Made by a program: the position numbers and the translations under genes
Shown: positions 16,741-26,264 of the stretch, one piece after another
How positions within the stretch are numbered: the first letter of the stretch is position 1
Layout of the letters: every line of letters begins with the position of its first letter
Notes under the pieces: generated by a model
Databases searched by the model: none
Told to the model about the DNA's origin: nothing
Seen by the model: the letters and a program-made list of their open reading frames with translations, nothing else
NCBI GenBank assembly: GCA_016184365.1
Contig: JACPCW010000103.1
Span: 39,046-76,755 of the forward strand
Length of the DNA stretch: 37,710 nt
Direction: 5' to 3'
From: Candidatus Rokuibacteriota bacterium
Lineage (GTDB): Bacteria > Methylomirabilota > Methylomirabilia > Rokubacteriales > CSP1-6

Positions 16741-17106
16741 TCAACCCGCGGCGGTGCGCTCCTCTTCCTCCACGACCCGCTGGCAGGTGATGCAGTAGCG
16801 GGCGAACGGCAGCGCCTCGAGCCGCTTCTCGGCGATGGCCTCGCTGCACCGCTCGCACGAGCCGAACGATCCATCGTCGATCTTGCCGAGGGCCGTGACG
16901 ACGTCGCGCAGCATCCGCCGGTCGCCGTTGCCGAGCTCGAAGAAGAACTCGCGCGTGTACGCGGTGTTCGCCTGGTCGCCGAGGTCCTTGATCGCGTCGT
17001 CTTCCGTGTCCTTGCCGTACGACGCGGCCCGGCCGACCTCCGCCACGAGCTGACGTTGCTTCTCGACCAACTGCTTCTTGAAGTACGTCAGGCGATCTTT
17101 TCGCAT
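16741..17106 (-). CDS. DksA/TraR-family zinc-finger transcription factor
   Basis: 121 residues. ATG at 17104-17106 has AAGGAGG about 6 bases upstream; a longer frame adds only non-conserved residues. The coiled-coil tip motif D41-x2-D44-x-A46 (DLGDQA), which inserts into the RNA polymerase secondary channel, is present. So is the four-Cys zinc finger C84-x2-C87 and C105-x2-C108. It is shorter than E. coli DksA (151) and fits the TraR/DksA-like group. A possible promoter lies just upstream. Confidence 0.93.
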   Translation of the reverse strand: MRKDRLTYFKKQLVEKQRQLVAEVGRAASYGKDTEDDAIKDLGDQANTAYTREFFFELGNGDRRMLRDVVTALGKIDDGSFGSCERCSEAIAEKRLEALPFARYCITCQRVVEEEERTAAG

Positions 17107-17147
17107 GCGCGCCTCCTTCCGAGCGAATCCCGCGCGACCGGAGAGTA

Positions 17148-17176
17148 ACGCTAGCATGCGGTCCGGAACCGGGCAA
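17148..17176 (-). promoter_or_regulatory. Possible promoter for the dksA-like gene
   Basis: Minus strand: -35 TTGCCC (17171-17176), 17-base spacer, -10 TAGCGT (17148-17153). The -10 keeps only TA...T, so this is tentative. Confidence 0.35.
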
Positions 17177-17193
17177 GCGTCGCGGCACGCGCA

Positions 17194-17535
17194 TCACCCT
17201 TCGAGCGTCACCGCGGGCGCGTCACCCCACAATCGCTCGAGCGCGTAGTACATGCGCGTCTCGTCGAGGAACACGTGGGCCAGCACGTCACCGTAGTCGA
17301 GCAGCATCCAGCCGCTCGACGCGGCGCCTTCGGCGTGCTGCGGCCGATGGCCGTCGGCTTTCAGCTCCGCGCGGATGGCCTCGACGATCGTGTCGACGTG
17401 CGTCGTCGAGCGCCCGCTGCAGATGAGGAAGTAGTCGGCGACGCTCGACACGGCGCGGACGTCGAGCACGACGACGTCGAGCGCCTTCTTGTCGCGCGCG
17501 GCGCGCGCCGCGCGCTGCGCTTTCTGCTCGGTCAA
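17194..17535 (-). CDS. rsfS: Ribosomal silencing factor RsfS
   Basis: Binds L14 of the large ribosomal subunit and blocks subunit joining; typically next to nadD, as here. 113 residues from TTG at 17533-17535. The family core KKALDVVVLDVRAVSSVADYFLICSG, then GRSTTHVDTIVEAI, SSGWMLLDYGDVLAHVF and YYALERLWGD, is complete. The TTG is chosen because upstream in-frame codons enter an intergenic repeat (17541-17622). No strong Shine-Dalgarno is visible, so the exact start is uncertain. Confidence 0.92.
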   Translation of the reverse strand: MTEQKAQRAARAARDKKALDVVVLDVRAVSSVADYFLICSGRSTTHVDTIVEAIRAELKADGHRPQHAEGAASSGWMLLDYGDVLAHVFLDETRMYYALERLWGDAPAVTLEG

Positions 17536-17540
17536 TTGAT

Positions 17541-17622
17541 CACGTGGGGGGCCCCGACATGGCCCCCCACGCCCCCCACCGCTCCGAGCGCGCCGGCAAA
17601 GCCGTCGCGCTCCTCGATCACC
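17541..17622 (+). repeat. Dual-hairpin intergenic repeat, copy 5 (type A), nadD/rsfS
   Basis: Hairpin 1 is a 10-bp stem GTGGGGGGCC/GGCCCCCCAC with loop CCGACAT (17544-17570). A CCCCCCACCGCTC linker follows. Hairpin 2 is GAGCGCG/CGCGCTC, a C-T mismatch, then CGGC-AAA-GCCG (17586-17612). The element ends in CTCGATCACC. Confidence 0.88.
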
Positions 17623-17635
17623 CCTCGGTGCATGC

Positions 17636-18292
17636 TCATCGACGAGATTCTCCCGTGTAGAGACCGCGAGCGTGGATGTAAGCGGCCACGGTGTCCGGCA
17701 TGCGGTACGCGAGCGAGCGTCCTTCACGGACGCGCGCGCGGAGCTCGGAGGCGGAGATCGGCAGCGACGTCGCGTGCACGATGAGCACGCCGCGATCCGG
17801 CACCCGGCCGCGTTCGGCGCGGGCGAATCCCTCCATCCCGATCTCCCGCAGCACTTTCTGCGCCGCCGCGCTCTCCGCGTCGAAGAGACTGCCCGCGCGC
17901 GGCACGACGATCAGCCGCGCGAGCGCCGCGACGCGGCGCGGCGCGCGCCACGACAGCAGATCGAGAAACGTCTCGGAGCCGATCAGCAGCGACAGCTCGT
18001 CGCCCGACGCGCGCAGCTCCTCGAGCGTGTCGACGGTGTACGACGGCCCGGGGCGCCGCAGCTCGATGTCCGACACGTCGAACTTCGGATGTGTCGCGGC
18101 CGCGAGCGTGACCATCGCATGACGGTCGGCGGCCGGCGCGAGCGTGGCCGGCGCCTTGTGCGGCGGAACGGCGGCGGGCACGAAGAGGACGCGGTCGAGA
18201 CCGAGAACGTCGAGGACGTCGTCGGCGAGGAGCAGGTGACCGGTGTGGATCGGGTTGAACGAGCCGCCGAAGACCGCGGTCTTTCGCGCCAC
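17636..18292 (-). CDS. nadD: Nicotinate-nucleotide adenylyltransferase
   Basis: Makes deamido-NAD from nicotinate mononucleotide and ATP. 218 residues. GTG at 18290-18292 directly abuts the proA stop. The nucleotidyltransferase signature GGSFNPIHTGH is at residues 9-19, and the C-terminal substrate motif reads ISASELRARV (family ISSTxIR). Also present: PHKAP near 45, and SYTVDTLEEL. The order proA-nadD-rsfS is common. Confidence 0.95.
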   Translation of the reverse strand: MARKTAVFGGSFNPIHTGHLLLADDVLDVLGLDRVLFVPAAVPPHKAPATLAPAADRHAMVTLAAATHPKFDVSDIELRRPGPSYTVDTLEELRASGDELSLLIGSETFLDLLSWRAPRRVAALARLIVVPRAGSLFDAESAAAQKVLREIGMEGFARAERGRVPDRGVLIVHATSLPISASELRARVREGRSLAYRMPDTVAAYIHARGLYTGESRR

Positions 18293-19549
18293 TTATTCGC
18301 GAACCTGCCCGTCGCCCATGACGACGAATTTCGTGGTCGTGAGCTCCTGCACGCCGACCGGACCGCGTGCGTGCACCCGCGACGTCGAGATGCCCATCTC
18401 GGCCCCCATGCCGAACTGGTTGCCGTCGACGAGCCGGGTCGAGGCGTTGACGAGCACGGCGGCGGCATCGACTTCGCGCGTGAAGCGGCGCGCGCTGGCG
18501 AGGCTCGACGTGACGATCGCCTCGGCGAGGCCGGAGCCGTGGCGGCGGATGTGCGCGATCGCGGCGTCGAGATCGTCGACGACGCGGACGGCGAGCACGA
18601 AATCCAGGTACTCGGTGTCCCAGTCCTCGGCCGTCACGGCGCGCGCTTCGGGGACGAGCGAGCGCGTCTTCGGGCAGCCGCGAATCTCCACGCCGGCCTC
18701 GATCAGCCGGCGCGCGGCCGGCGGCAGGAAATCATCGGCGATCTCGGCGTGCACGAGCAGCGTCTCGAGCGCGTTGCACACGCTCGGGCGCTGCGCCTTC
18801 GCGTTGACGACGATCGCGGTCGCCATCGCGGGATCCGCGTCGGCGTCGACGAAGACGTGGACCAGGCCCTTGTCGTGCTTGAGGATCGGGATGCGCGACG
18901 TCGACGCGACCCAGCGCACGAACTCCTCGCCGCCACGGGGGATGATGAGATCGATCAGGCCGTCGAGCCCGAGCATCACGGTGACCGCTTCGCGGTCCGT
19001 CGTGTCGATGAACTGGATGGCGTCGCCCGGGGCGCCGGCCTTTTCGAGCGCCTTCGCGAGCACGGCCGCGATCATGCCGTTCGAGTCGATCGCTTCGCTG
19101 CCGCCGCGCAGGATCACGGCGTTGCCGGACTTGACGCACAGGCCGGCGGCGTCGGCGGTGACGTTCGGGCGCGATTCGTAGATGAACCCGATCACGCCGA
19201 GCGGCACCCGAACGCGCGAGATCTCGATGCCGTTCGGCCGGCGCCACGTTTCCACCACAGTGCCCACGGGATCGGGCAGTGCGGCGACCTGGCGCAGCCC
19301 CTGGGCCATCTCCTCGATCCGCGTCTCCGTCAGCGTGAGGCGGTCGATGAACGCGCGCGCGAGCCCGCGGCCGCGCGCCCGCTCGACGTCCCCGCGGTTC
19401 GCGTCGATGAGGGCCGCCGACTTCTCCTCGAGGCCGCGCGCCATCTGCGCGAGGGCGTCGTTCTTCACCCGCGTGGGACAGAGCGCCAGCGCGCGGGCCG
19501 CCTCGCGAGCCGCCCGGGCCTTGCTCTCCACGACGCTCTTCAGATCCAT
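18293..19549 (-). CDS. proA: Glutamate-5-semialdehyde dehydrogenase (gamma-glutamyl phosphate reductase)
   Basis: The second step of proline synthesis, reducing glutamyl-5-phosphate with NADPH. 418 residues. ATG at 19547-19549 is preceded by GGAGAT; the longer frame upstream is translated repeat. The motifs VPLGVIGFIYESRPNVTADAA, LRGGSEA and LIIPRGGEE are present. So is SVCNALETLLVH with the catalytic Cys, and the end EMGISTSRVHARGPVGVQELT. It is separated from proB by a tandem pair of repeats. Confidence 0.97.
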   Translation of the reverse strand: MDLKSVVESKARAAREAARALALCPTRVKNDALAQMARGLEEKSAALIDANRGDVERARGRGLARAFIDRLTLTETRIEEMAQGLRQVAALPDPVGTVVETWRRPNGIEISRVRVPLGVIGFIYESRPNVTADAAGLCVKSGNAVILRGGSEAIDSNGMIAAVLAKALEKAGAPGDAIQFIDTTDREAVTVMLGLDGLIDLIIPRGGEEFVRWVASTSRIPILKHDKGLVHVFVDADADPAMATAIVVNAKAQRPSVCNALETLLVHAEIADDFLPPAARRLIEAGVEIRGCPKTRSLVPEARAVTAEDWDTEYLDFVLAVRVVDDLDAAIAHIRRHGSGLAEAIVTSSLASARRFTREVDAAAVLVNASTRLVDGNQFGMGAEMGISTSRVHARGPVGVQELTTTKFVVMGDGQVRE

Positions 19550-19560
19550 GACGATCTCCG

Positions 19561-19663
19561 TCCTCTGTCCATGGGGGGCTCCGGGCACCCCCCATTCCCC
19601 CCGGCGCTCGGCGTGCGCCGGCGAAGCCGTCGCACGCCTCGATCACCCGATTTCTTCACGGGC
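19561..19663 (+). repeat. Dual-hairpin intergenic repeat, copy 8 (tandem unit 1), proB/proA
   Basis: Hairpin 1 is ATGGGGGG/CCCCCCAT (19571-19595). Hairpin 2 is GGCGTGCG/CGCACGCC, a C-T mismatch, then CGGC-GAA-GCCG (19610-19638). CTCGATCACCCG follows. The unit is repeated at once with a period of 103 bases. Confidence 0.9.
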
Positions 19664-19766
19664 TCCTCTGTCCATGGGGGGCTCCGGGCGCCCCCCATTC
19701 CCCCCGACGCTCGGCATGCGCCGGCGAAGCCGTCGCACGCCTCGATCACCCGGGTTGTTCACGGGA
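19664..19766 (+). repeat. Dual-hairpin intergenic repeat, copy 9 (tandem unit 2), proB/proA
   Basis: Second unit of the 103-base tandem duplication. It differs from unit 1 at few positions. One change turns the C-A apposition near the top of hairpin 1 into C-G, extending the stem to 9 bp. Hairpin 2 is at 19713-19741. Unit 2 ends four bases before the proB stop codon. Confidence 0.9.
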
Positions 19767-19769
19767 CTC

Positions 19770-22015
<2,246 letters not shown>

Positions 22016-22270
22016 TCACGCCGGCGGCGTGATGCTCACGTAGCGGGAGTCACCGCGGCGCGCGAACTGCACGACGCCGTCGATCTTGGCGTAGAGCGTG
22101 TCGTCCGAGCCGCGTCCGACGTTCGTGCCGGGCTTGAAGCGCGTGCCGCGCTGCCGGACGATGATGCTGCCGCCGGTGACGAGCTGCCCGGCGAAACGCT
22201 TCACGCCGAGCATCTGTGGATTGGAGTCGCGCCCGTTCCTCGAGCTTCCGACGCCCTTCTTGTGTGCCAT
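22016..22270 (-). CDS. rpmA: 50S ribosomal protein L27
   Basis: 84 residues, ATG at 22268-22270. [26 protein letters not shown] is the canonical bL27 start (first residues [14 protein letters not shown]), followed by [16 protein letters not shown] and [16 protein letters not shown]. There is no extra N-terminal leader of the type cleaved in Firmicutes. It lies 9 bases after rplU. Confidence 0.98.
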   Translation of the reverse strand: MAHKKGVGSSRNGRDSNPQMLGVKRFAGQLVTGGSIIVRQRGTRFKPGTNVGRGSDDTLYAKIDGVVQFARRGDSRYVSITPPA

Positions 22271-22279
22271 GCCTTCGCC

Positions 22280-22588
22280 TCAGACCTCGATCGTGGTGAT
22301 GCGGACGCTCGTCATCGGCTGGCGATGTCCGCGGTTCCGGCGGTAGTTCTTGCGGCGCTTGAACTTGACGACCGCGATCTTGCGAGTGCGCGCCTGACGG
22401 ACCACCTCGCCGGCCACGCGGGCCGACCCGAGCCGGGTGCCGGTCAGGACTTCGCCGTCCCGGCTGACCAGCAGGACCTCGCGGAACTCGACGGCGCTGC
22501 CTCGGTCGCCCGGAAGCTTCTCGACCGCGATGACCTGGCCGGGCGACACGCGGTACTGCTTGCCTCCGGTTGCGATGACGGCTTCCAT
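22280..22588 (-). CDS. rplU: 50S ribosomal protein L21
   Basis: 102 residues from ATG at 22586-22588. AVIATGGKQYRVSPGQ is the family start and FKRRKNYRRNRGHRQP is the rRNA-binding end. AGGAAGG lies about 11 bases upstream. The further in-frame ATG upstream is in the leader and lacks conservation. It is the first gene of rplU-rpmA-obgE-proB-proA-nadD-rsfS. Confidence 0.98.
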   Translation of the reverse strand: MEAVIATGGKQYRVSPGQVIAVEKLPGDRGSAVEFREVLLVSRDGEVLTGTRLGSARVAGEVVRQARTRKIAVVKFKRRKNYRRNRGHRQPMTSVRITTIEV

Positions 22589-22629
22589 CAGATGAGACCT
22601 TCCTGTTTCGTTAATAGTGACGAGCACCG

Positions 22630-22659
22630 ATCAGACCATAGGGGTCCGGTATGCGTCAA
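22630..22659 (-). promoter_or_regulatory. Possible promoter for rplU operon
   Basis: Minus strand: -35 TTGACG (22654-22659) overlaps the stop codon of the GrdB-like gene. An 18-base spacer and -10 TCTGAT (22630-22635) follow. The -35 is good and the -10 moderate. Confidence 0.4.
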
Positions 22660-23516
22660 CTGTACGACCCCTCGCGAAGCGGTGTTCCTCGCCACATGAC
22701 GGCCTCCGCTTCCCATCGCTGGTCCAGGACGACGTGGCCGCCGGGCTCGGCGATGTCCGTCAGGGCGCCCAGCGTCTGCCGCAGCACCGCCCGTTGCTTG
22801 GCGTGGTTGCCCGGCTCGCCGAACATCGCGCCGCGCGGAAACCGGACCTGCACCCATCGCGGCGGGCGGACCCGGGCTGTCGCGCCGGGATTGTTCGACA
22901 GCGAGACGGTCGCGATCCCGTTCGCTTCGAGCTCGCGCTGTACCAGTCCGCCGGACTGGTGGCACACGGGTCAGACGGGAACGACGATCGCGATGTCGAC
23001 GCCGTCTTCGCGCATCAGCGCCGCGATCGTCGGCGCCGTCACCATGGCGAGGTCGTCGGCGCGGACCGCGTAGCCCATCGTGCTGTAGTGCGTCGGCGCC
23101 GTGTAGCCGATCTCGCCCTCCGCGACCGCCTGGTGCAGCAGATCGAGCGGAAAGATCGTGTTCATGTCGGCTTCCGCCGGACCGTGCGGGAAGTGCGTAT
23201 GCGCGATCGCGAGCGACTGCGGGTCCGTCGTGTCGGGAATCGCGCGGAAGCTCGTGTCCCCCGCCGGTGCGTCGCGGTCGAACGCCACGTCGAGGCCCGG
23301 GCGGAACAATCCACCCGTCGTCACGAGCGCCACACGACAGCGCGACAGCCGCCGGCGGAACGGCGTCCACGGCGTCTCGGTGAACGTCGGCCACGGATAG
23401 GTCGCGAATGCCTTGCCGTACTCGTGCGCCTGCACGAGCGGCTCGGCGCCGGCCCACCACGGGTCGAAGCGCGCGCGGAAGTCGTCGATCCAGCGCGTGT
23501 CCGTCTTCAGCGTCAC
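22656..23516 (-). CDS. GrdB-like selenoprotein (glycine/sarcosine/betaine reductase B family, Sec182)
   Basis: Read through UGA at 22971-22973 this is one 286-residue protein; stopping there would give two fragments. The sequence across the UGA is IAIVVPV-U-PVCHQSGGLVQRELEANGI, a U-x-x-C redox motif (U182, C185). That is the position and context of the selenocysteine in the GrdB/PrdB-like family. The N-terminal part has ALVTTGGLFRPG, AHTHFPHGPAEADMNTIFPL and APTHYSTMGYA. A perfect 8-bp hairpin follows the UGA. GTG start at 23514-23516 overlaps the sigma-factor stop (GTGA), with GGAGG upstream. True GrdB works with GrdA and GrdC in Gly/sarcosine/betaine reduction. None is nearby, so the role here is more likely a stand-alone selenol redox or reductive enzyme of unknown substrate. 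Confidence 0.9.
22942..22960 (-). promoter_or_regulatory. Bacterial SECIS hairpin of the GrdB-like selenoprotein
   Basis: On the minus strand ACCAGTCC pairs perfectly with GGACTGGT around a GGC loop (or a 7-bp stem with loop CGGCG). The loop begins 18 bases after the UGA and contains GG, within the distance range expected for bacterial SECIS elements. The hairpin lies in the coding sequence for CHQSGGLV. Confidence 0.75.
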
Positions 23517-24124
23517 CGCATCGCCTCCATCCACGCCGACAGTCGCTGGCGGAGATAGAGACGCGAGCGGTGCACGCGCGACTTCACGGCGGGCAGGCTG
23601 ATCCCGAGCGCCTCGGCGATGTCGGGATTCGACATGCCCTCGACGTCGTGCAGCACGACCGCGGTGCGATAGTCGTCGGGCAGCGTCGAGATCGCCTCTT
23701 CGAGGACCTCGCGCAGCTCCTTCTGCATCGCCTGCTCGTCGACGCGCCGCGACCAGTCGTCCATCGGCTCCCAGTGGCGACCGTCCGCATCGAGCGCCGG
23801 GACGACGTCGTCCAGCGCGATCTCACGCGCGCGGCCCTTCCGGCTCCGCACCTTCTGGTAGGCCGCGTTCGCGGCGATGCGATACAGCCAGCTGCCGAAC
23901 GCGGAATCGCCCTTGAACGAGTCGATCTTGCGCGCCACCGTCCAGAGCGCGTCCTGTGCGGCTTCCTCCGCGTCTTCGCGCGAGCCCGTGATGCGCACGG
24001 CGAGCCGATAGACCCGGTCGCCGTAGGCCTCGACGAGCGCCGTCGCCGCCTCCGACGCGTTGCGCCGGAGGGCCGCGACGAGCGCGGCGTCCGGATCGGT
24101 CCGCGGAGCCGCGCCGATACTCAC
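23513..24124 (-). CDS. RNA polymerase ECF-type sigma factor
   Basis: 203 residues. GTG at 24122-24124 overlaps the tetR stop as GTGA. Region 2 is at about 25-95 (YRLAVRITGSREDAEEAAQDALWTV, FGSWLYRIAANAAYQKVR). Region 4 is at about 140-195 (STLPDDYRTAVVLHDVEGMSNPDIAEALGISLPAVKSRVHRSR). A charged linker of about 35 residues lies between them. There is no anti-sigma gene next to it. It sits between a TetR repressor and the GrdB-like selenoprotein, so it may drive that gene or a wider regulon released when TetR is inactivated (inference). Confidence 0.93.
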   Translation of the reverse strand: MSIGAAPRTDPDAALVAALRRNASEAATALVEAYGDRVYRLAVRITGSREDAEEAAQDALWTVARKIDSFKGDSAFGSWLYRIAANAAYQKVRSRKGRAREIALDDVVPALDADGRHWEPMDDWSRRVDEQAMQKELREVLEEAISTLPDDYRTAVVLHDVEGMSNPDIAEALGISLPAVKSRVHRSRLYLRQRLSAWMEAMR

Positions 24125-24759
24125 GCCGTCACCTCGTAGCTCGCGAGATAGCGCTTCATCTCGGCCACGCACTGCTCCATCACACTGATGTCCTTCGTGA
24201 GCTTCGTCATGAGGATCGCGCCCTCGAGCGACGCGACGAGGAAATGCGCGACGGCGGCCGGCGCGCAGTCCGCGGTCACGAGACCGCGCGCCTGGGCGTC
24301 GCCGACCGCGCGCGTCAGCCGCTCGCGCCACGTCGAGAACACGCCGGCGAGACGGCCGCGGAAGCCTTCGTGCACGTCCGACAGCTCGCACGCGAGGTTG
24401 CCGAACGGGCAGCCGCCGACGCAGTGGCGTCCGCGCTGCGCCTCGAGCACGCGATCGAGGAGGCAGTGGACCTGGGCGATCGGGTTCCCCTCCGGGTCGG
24501 CGAAGCACGGCTCGAGCGTCCGCGCGAGAAAGTCGGCGACCAGCTGATCGAGGATCGCGTAGCCGAGCTCTTCCTTGCTCTTGAAGTAGTAGTAGAAGTT
24601 GCCCTTGCCGACGCCGCTTTCACGGAGCACGTCGTCGAGGCTGGTGCCGTGGTAGCCGTGCAGCCGCATGAGCTTCGTCGCCGCGGCGATGACGGCCTCG
24701 CGTGTCGCTCGGCTGTCTCGCGTCCTCGGCGTCGTTGGCGTCGTGTGCGTCGTGCTCAT
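24121..24759 (-). CDS. TetR-family transcriptional regulator
   Basis: 212 residues, ATG at 24757-24759. The DNA-binding domain is at about 16-66 (TREAVIAAATKLMRLHGYHGTSLDDVLRESGVGKGNFYYYFKSKEEL). The C-terminal ligand domain contains HCVGGCPFGNLACELSD, with three cysteines that could sense thiol-reactive ligands. It is the first gene of the tetR-sigma-selenoprotein operon. A palindrome between its -10 box and the start codon (24764-24783) suggests direct autorepression. Confidence 0.94.
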   Translation of the reverse strand: MSTTHTTPTTPRTRDSRATREAVIAAATKLMRLHGYHGTSLDDVLRESGVGKGNFYYYFKSKEELGYAILDQLVADFLARTLEPCFADPEGNPIAQVHCLLDRVLEAQRGRHCVGGCPFGNLACELSDVHEGFRGRLAGVFSTWRERLTRAVGDAQARGLVTADCAPAAVAHFLVASLEGAILMTKLTKDISVMEQCVAEMKRYLASYEVTA

Positions 24760-24763
24760 CGTC

Positions 24764-24783
24764 TGTACCGACTGGTTGGTACA
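24764..24783. promoter_or_regulatory. TetR operator (imperfect 20-bp palindrome)
   Basis: Half-sites TGTACCAACC and TGTACCGACT face each other and match at 8 of 10 positions. The site sits directly between the -10 box and the tetR start codon, covering the expected transcription start. Confidence 0.7.
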
Positions 24784-24812
24784 TTAATACCGGCAAGAAT
24801 GCAGAGCGTCAA
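24784..24812 (-). promoter_or_regulatory. Promoter of the tetR-sigma-selenoprotein operon
   Basis: Minus strand: -35 TTGACG (24807-24812), 17-base spacer, -10 TATTAA (24784-24789). The operator begins at the next base downstream. Confidence 0.65.
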
Positions 24813-24848
24813 TAGTCGCGTAACCATGCGAAATATCACTACGAGAGC

Positions 24849-26264
24849 CTAGAACAGCGGCGCAGCGACCCGGAGGGCCGCCATCACGACGCCCTTCGGC
24901 CAGACACCGAGGGCAACGATCCCGATCAGGCAGAGCACCACCGAGACGGCGAGCGTCGGCGCCACCAGGACGGGCGCCGGCCGGTCCGGCGGCTCGATGT
25001 ACATGCGCTTCGCGATGAGGAGGTAGTAGAAGAGCGCGACGACCGTCAGCACCGCGCCCACGAGCACGAGCCAGTACAGCCCCTGCTGCGCGGCCGCCCA
25101 GAAGACGTAGAGCTTCGCCCAGAAGCCGGCCACGAACGGGATACCGCCGAGCGACAGGAGAAAGAGCAGCATCGCGAGCGCGAGCAGCGGTGAGCGCTGC
25201 GCGAGGCCACGGAAGGCCGACACGTGCTCGCTGCCTTCGGATCGCGTCACCGCTTCCACCACGAGGAACGCGCCCATGTTCCCGAACACGTACGCGACGA
25301 GGTAGAAGAGGACCATCGCCGTTCCGGCCGCCGAGGCCGCCGCGAGACCGACGAGCAGGTAGCCGATGTGGGCGATGCCGGAGTACGCGAGCAGCCGCTT
25401 CACGTTCTGCTGCGGCAGCGCCATGAGGTTGCCGGCGAGGATCGTGATCGTCGCGAGCGCGGCCATGACCGGCAGCCAGTACACGACCCGCTCGCCGACG
25501 CCCTCGAAGTACACGCGGAACAGCGCGACGAACCCGGCGGCCTTCGGCGCGACGGACAGCCACGCGACGAACGGCGTCGACGCGGCCTCGTACGTGTCCG
25601 GCACCCACATGTGGAACGGGAACGCGGCGATCTTAAAGCCGAAGCCGGCAAACGCGATCAGCAGACCGAGCGTCACGAGCGGCTCGCCGGCGGCGAACGC
25701 CTTCGCCGTCCCGGTGAGGCTGGTCGTCCGCGCCGCGCCGTACACGAACGACAGCCCGTAGACCATGATCGCGGACGACACGCTGCCGACGAGGAAGAAC
25801 TTCAGCGCGGCCTCGACGGACGCCTCGTCACGCTTCAGGAAGCCGGCGAGCGCGTAGAGCGGCAGCGACATGAGCTCGAACGCGACGAAGAGCAGGATCA
25901 GGTCGCGCGCCGACGCGAGCACGAGCATGCCGAGCAGCGACGAGAGCATCAGCAGGTGATACTCCCCGCTCCGCCGCAGGAACGGCGTCTCCGGCGCGGC
26001 CAGACCGGACAGGATGCCGATCGCCGTCGCCGCGAGGAACAGCCGCTTCGCGAAGATCGCGAGGCCGTCGAGCACGAACGCGCCGCCGAGCGCGGGCGCC
26101 GTTGGCGCGAGCGTCATCGACACCACCGTGAGCGCCGCCACCCCGAAGAACGCGAGCCAGCCGAGATGCCGGCGATCCGCGCGCGTCGTCGCGAGGTTCG
26201 CGAAGAAGACGATCAGGAACAGCGCCGCGAGGCCGATCTCGAGGACGAAGGGCGACGCCGTCAT
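24849..26264 (-). CDS. nuoN: NADH-quinone oxidoreductase subunit N
   Basis: An antiporter-like membrane subunit of complex I, 471 residues, about 14 transmembrane helices. ATG at 26262-26264 overlaps the nuoM stop (ATGA). FVAFELMSLPLYALAGF carries the TM5 Glu, and FGFKIAAFPFHMWVPDTYEAA keeps the TM7 Lys. KRLLAYSGIAHIGYLLVG follows. It is the last gene of the right nuo operon; no clear terminator follows before the tetR promoter. Confidence 0.96.
   Translation of the reverse strand: MTASPFVLEIGLAALFLIVFFANLATTRADRRHLGWLAFFGVAALTVVSMTLAPTAPALGGAFVLDGLAIFAKRLFLAATAIGILSGLAAPETPFLRRSGEYHLLMLSSLLGMLVLASARDLILLFVAFELMSLPLYALAGFLKRDEASVEAALKFFLVGSVSSAIMVYGLSFVYGAARTTSLTGTAKAFAAGEPLVTLGLLIAFAGFGFKIAAFPFHMWVPDTYEAASTPFVAWLSVAPKAAGFVALFRVYFEGVGERVVYWLPVMAALATITILAGNLMALPQQNVKRLLAYSGIAHIGYLLVGLAAASAAGTAMVLFYLVAYVFGNMGAFLVVEAVTRSEGSEHVSAFRGLAQRSPLLALAMLLFLLSLGGIPFVAGFWAKLYVFWAAAQQGLYWLVLVGAVLTVVALFYYLLIAKRMYIEPPDRPAPVLVAPTLAVSVVLCLIGIVALGVWPKGVVMAALRVAAPLF

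Noticed and set aside
19540-19749. Small minus-strand frame between proB and proA
   Set aside because: It is a translation of the tandem repeats. Similar peptides arise from the other copies.
19561-19766. CRISPR array
   Set aside because: Only two units of about 103 bases with no spacer pattern; they belong to the dispersed dual-hairpin family.
22971-23534. Treating the GrdB-like gene as two separate genes
   Set aside because: The two halves are in one frame, the UGA is at the known selenocysteine position, and the second half has no start site or ribosome-binding sequence of its own.
23513-24508. Longer sigma-factor reading frame beginning inside tetR
   Set aside because: The added N-terminal part is Arg/Pro-rich shadow of tetR, and the GTGA overlap start fits the family length.
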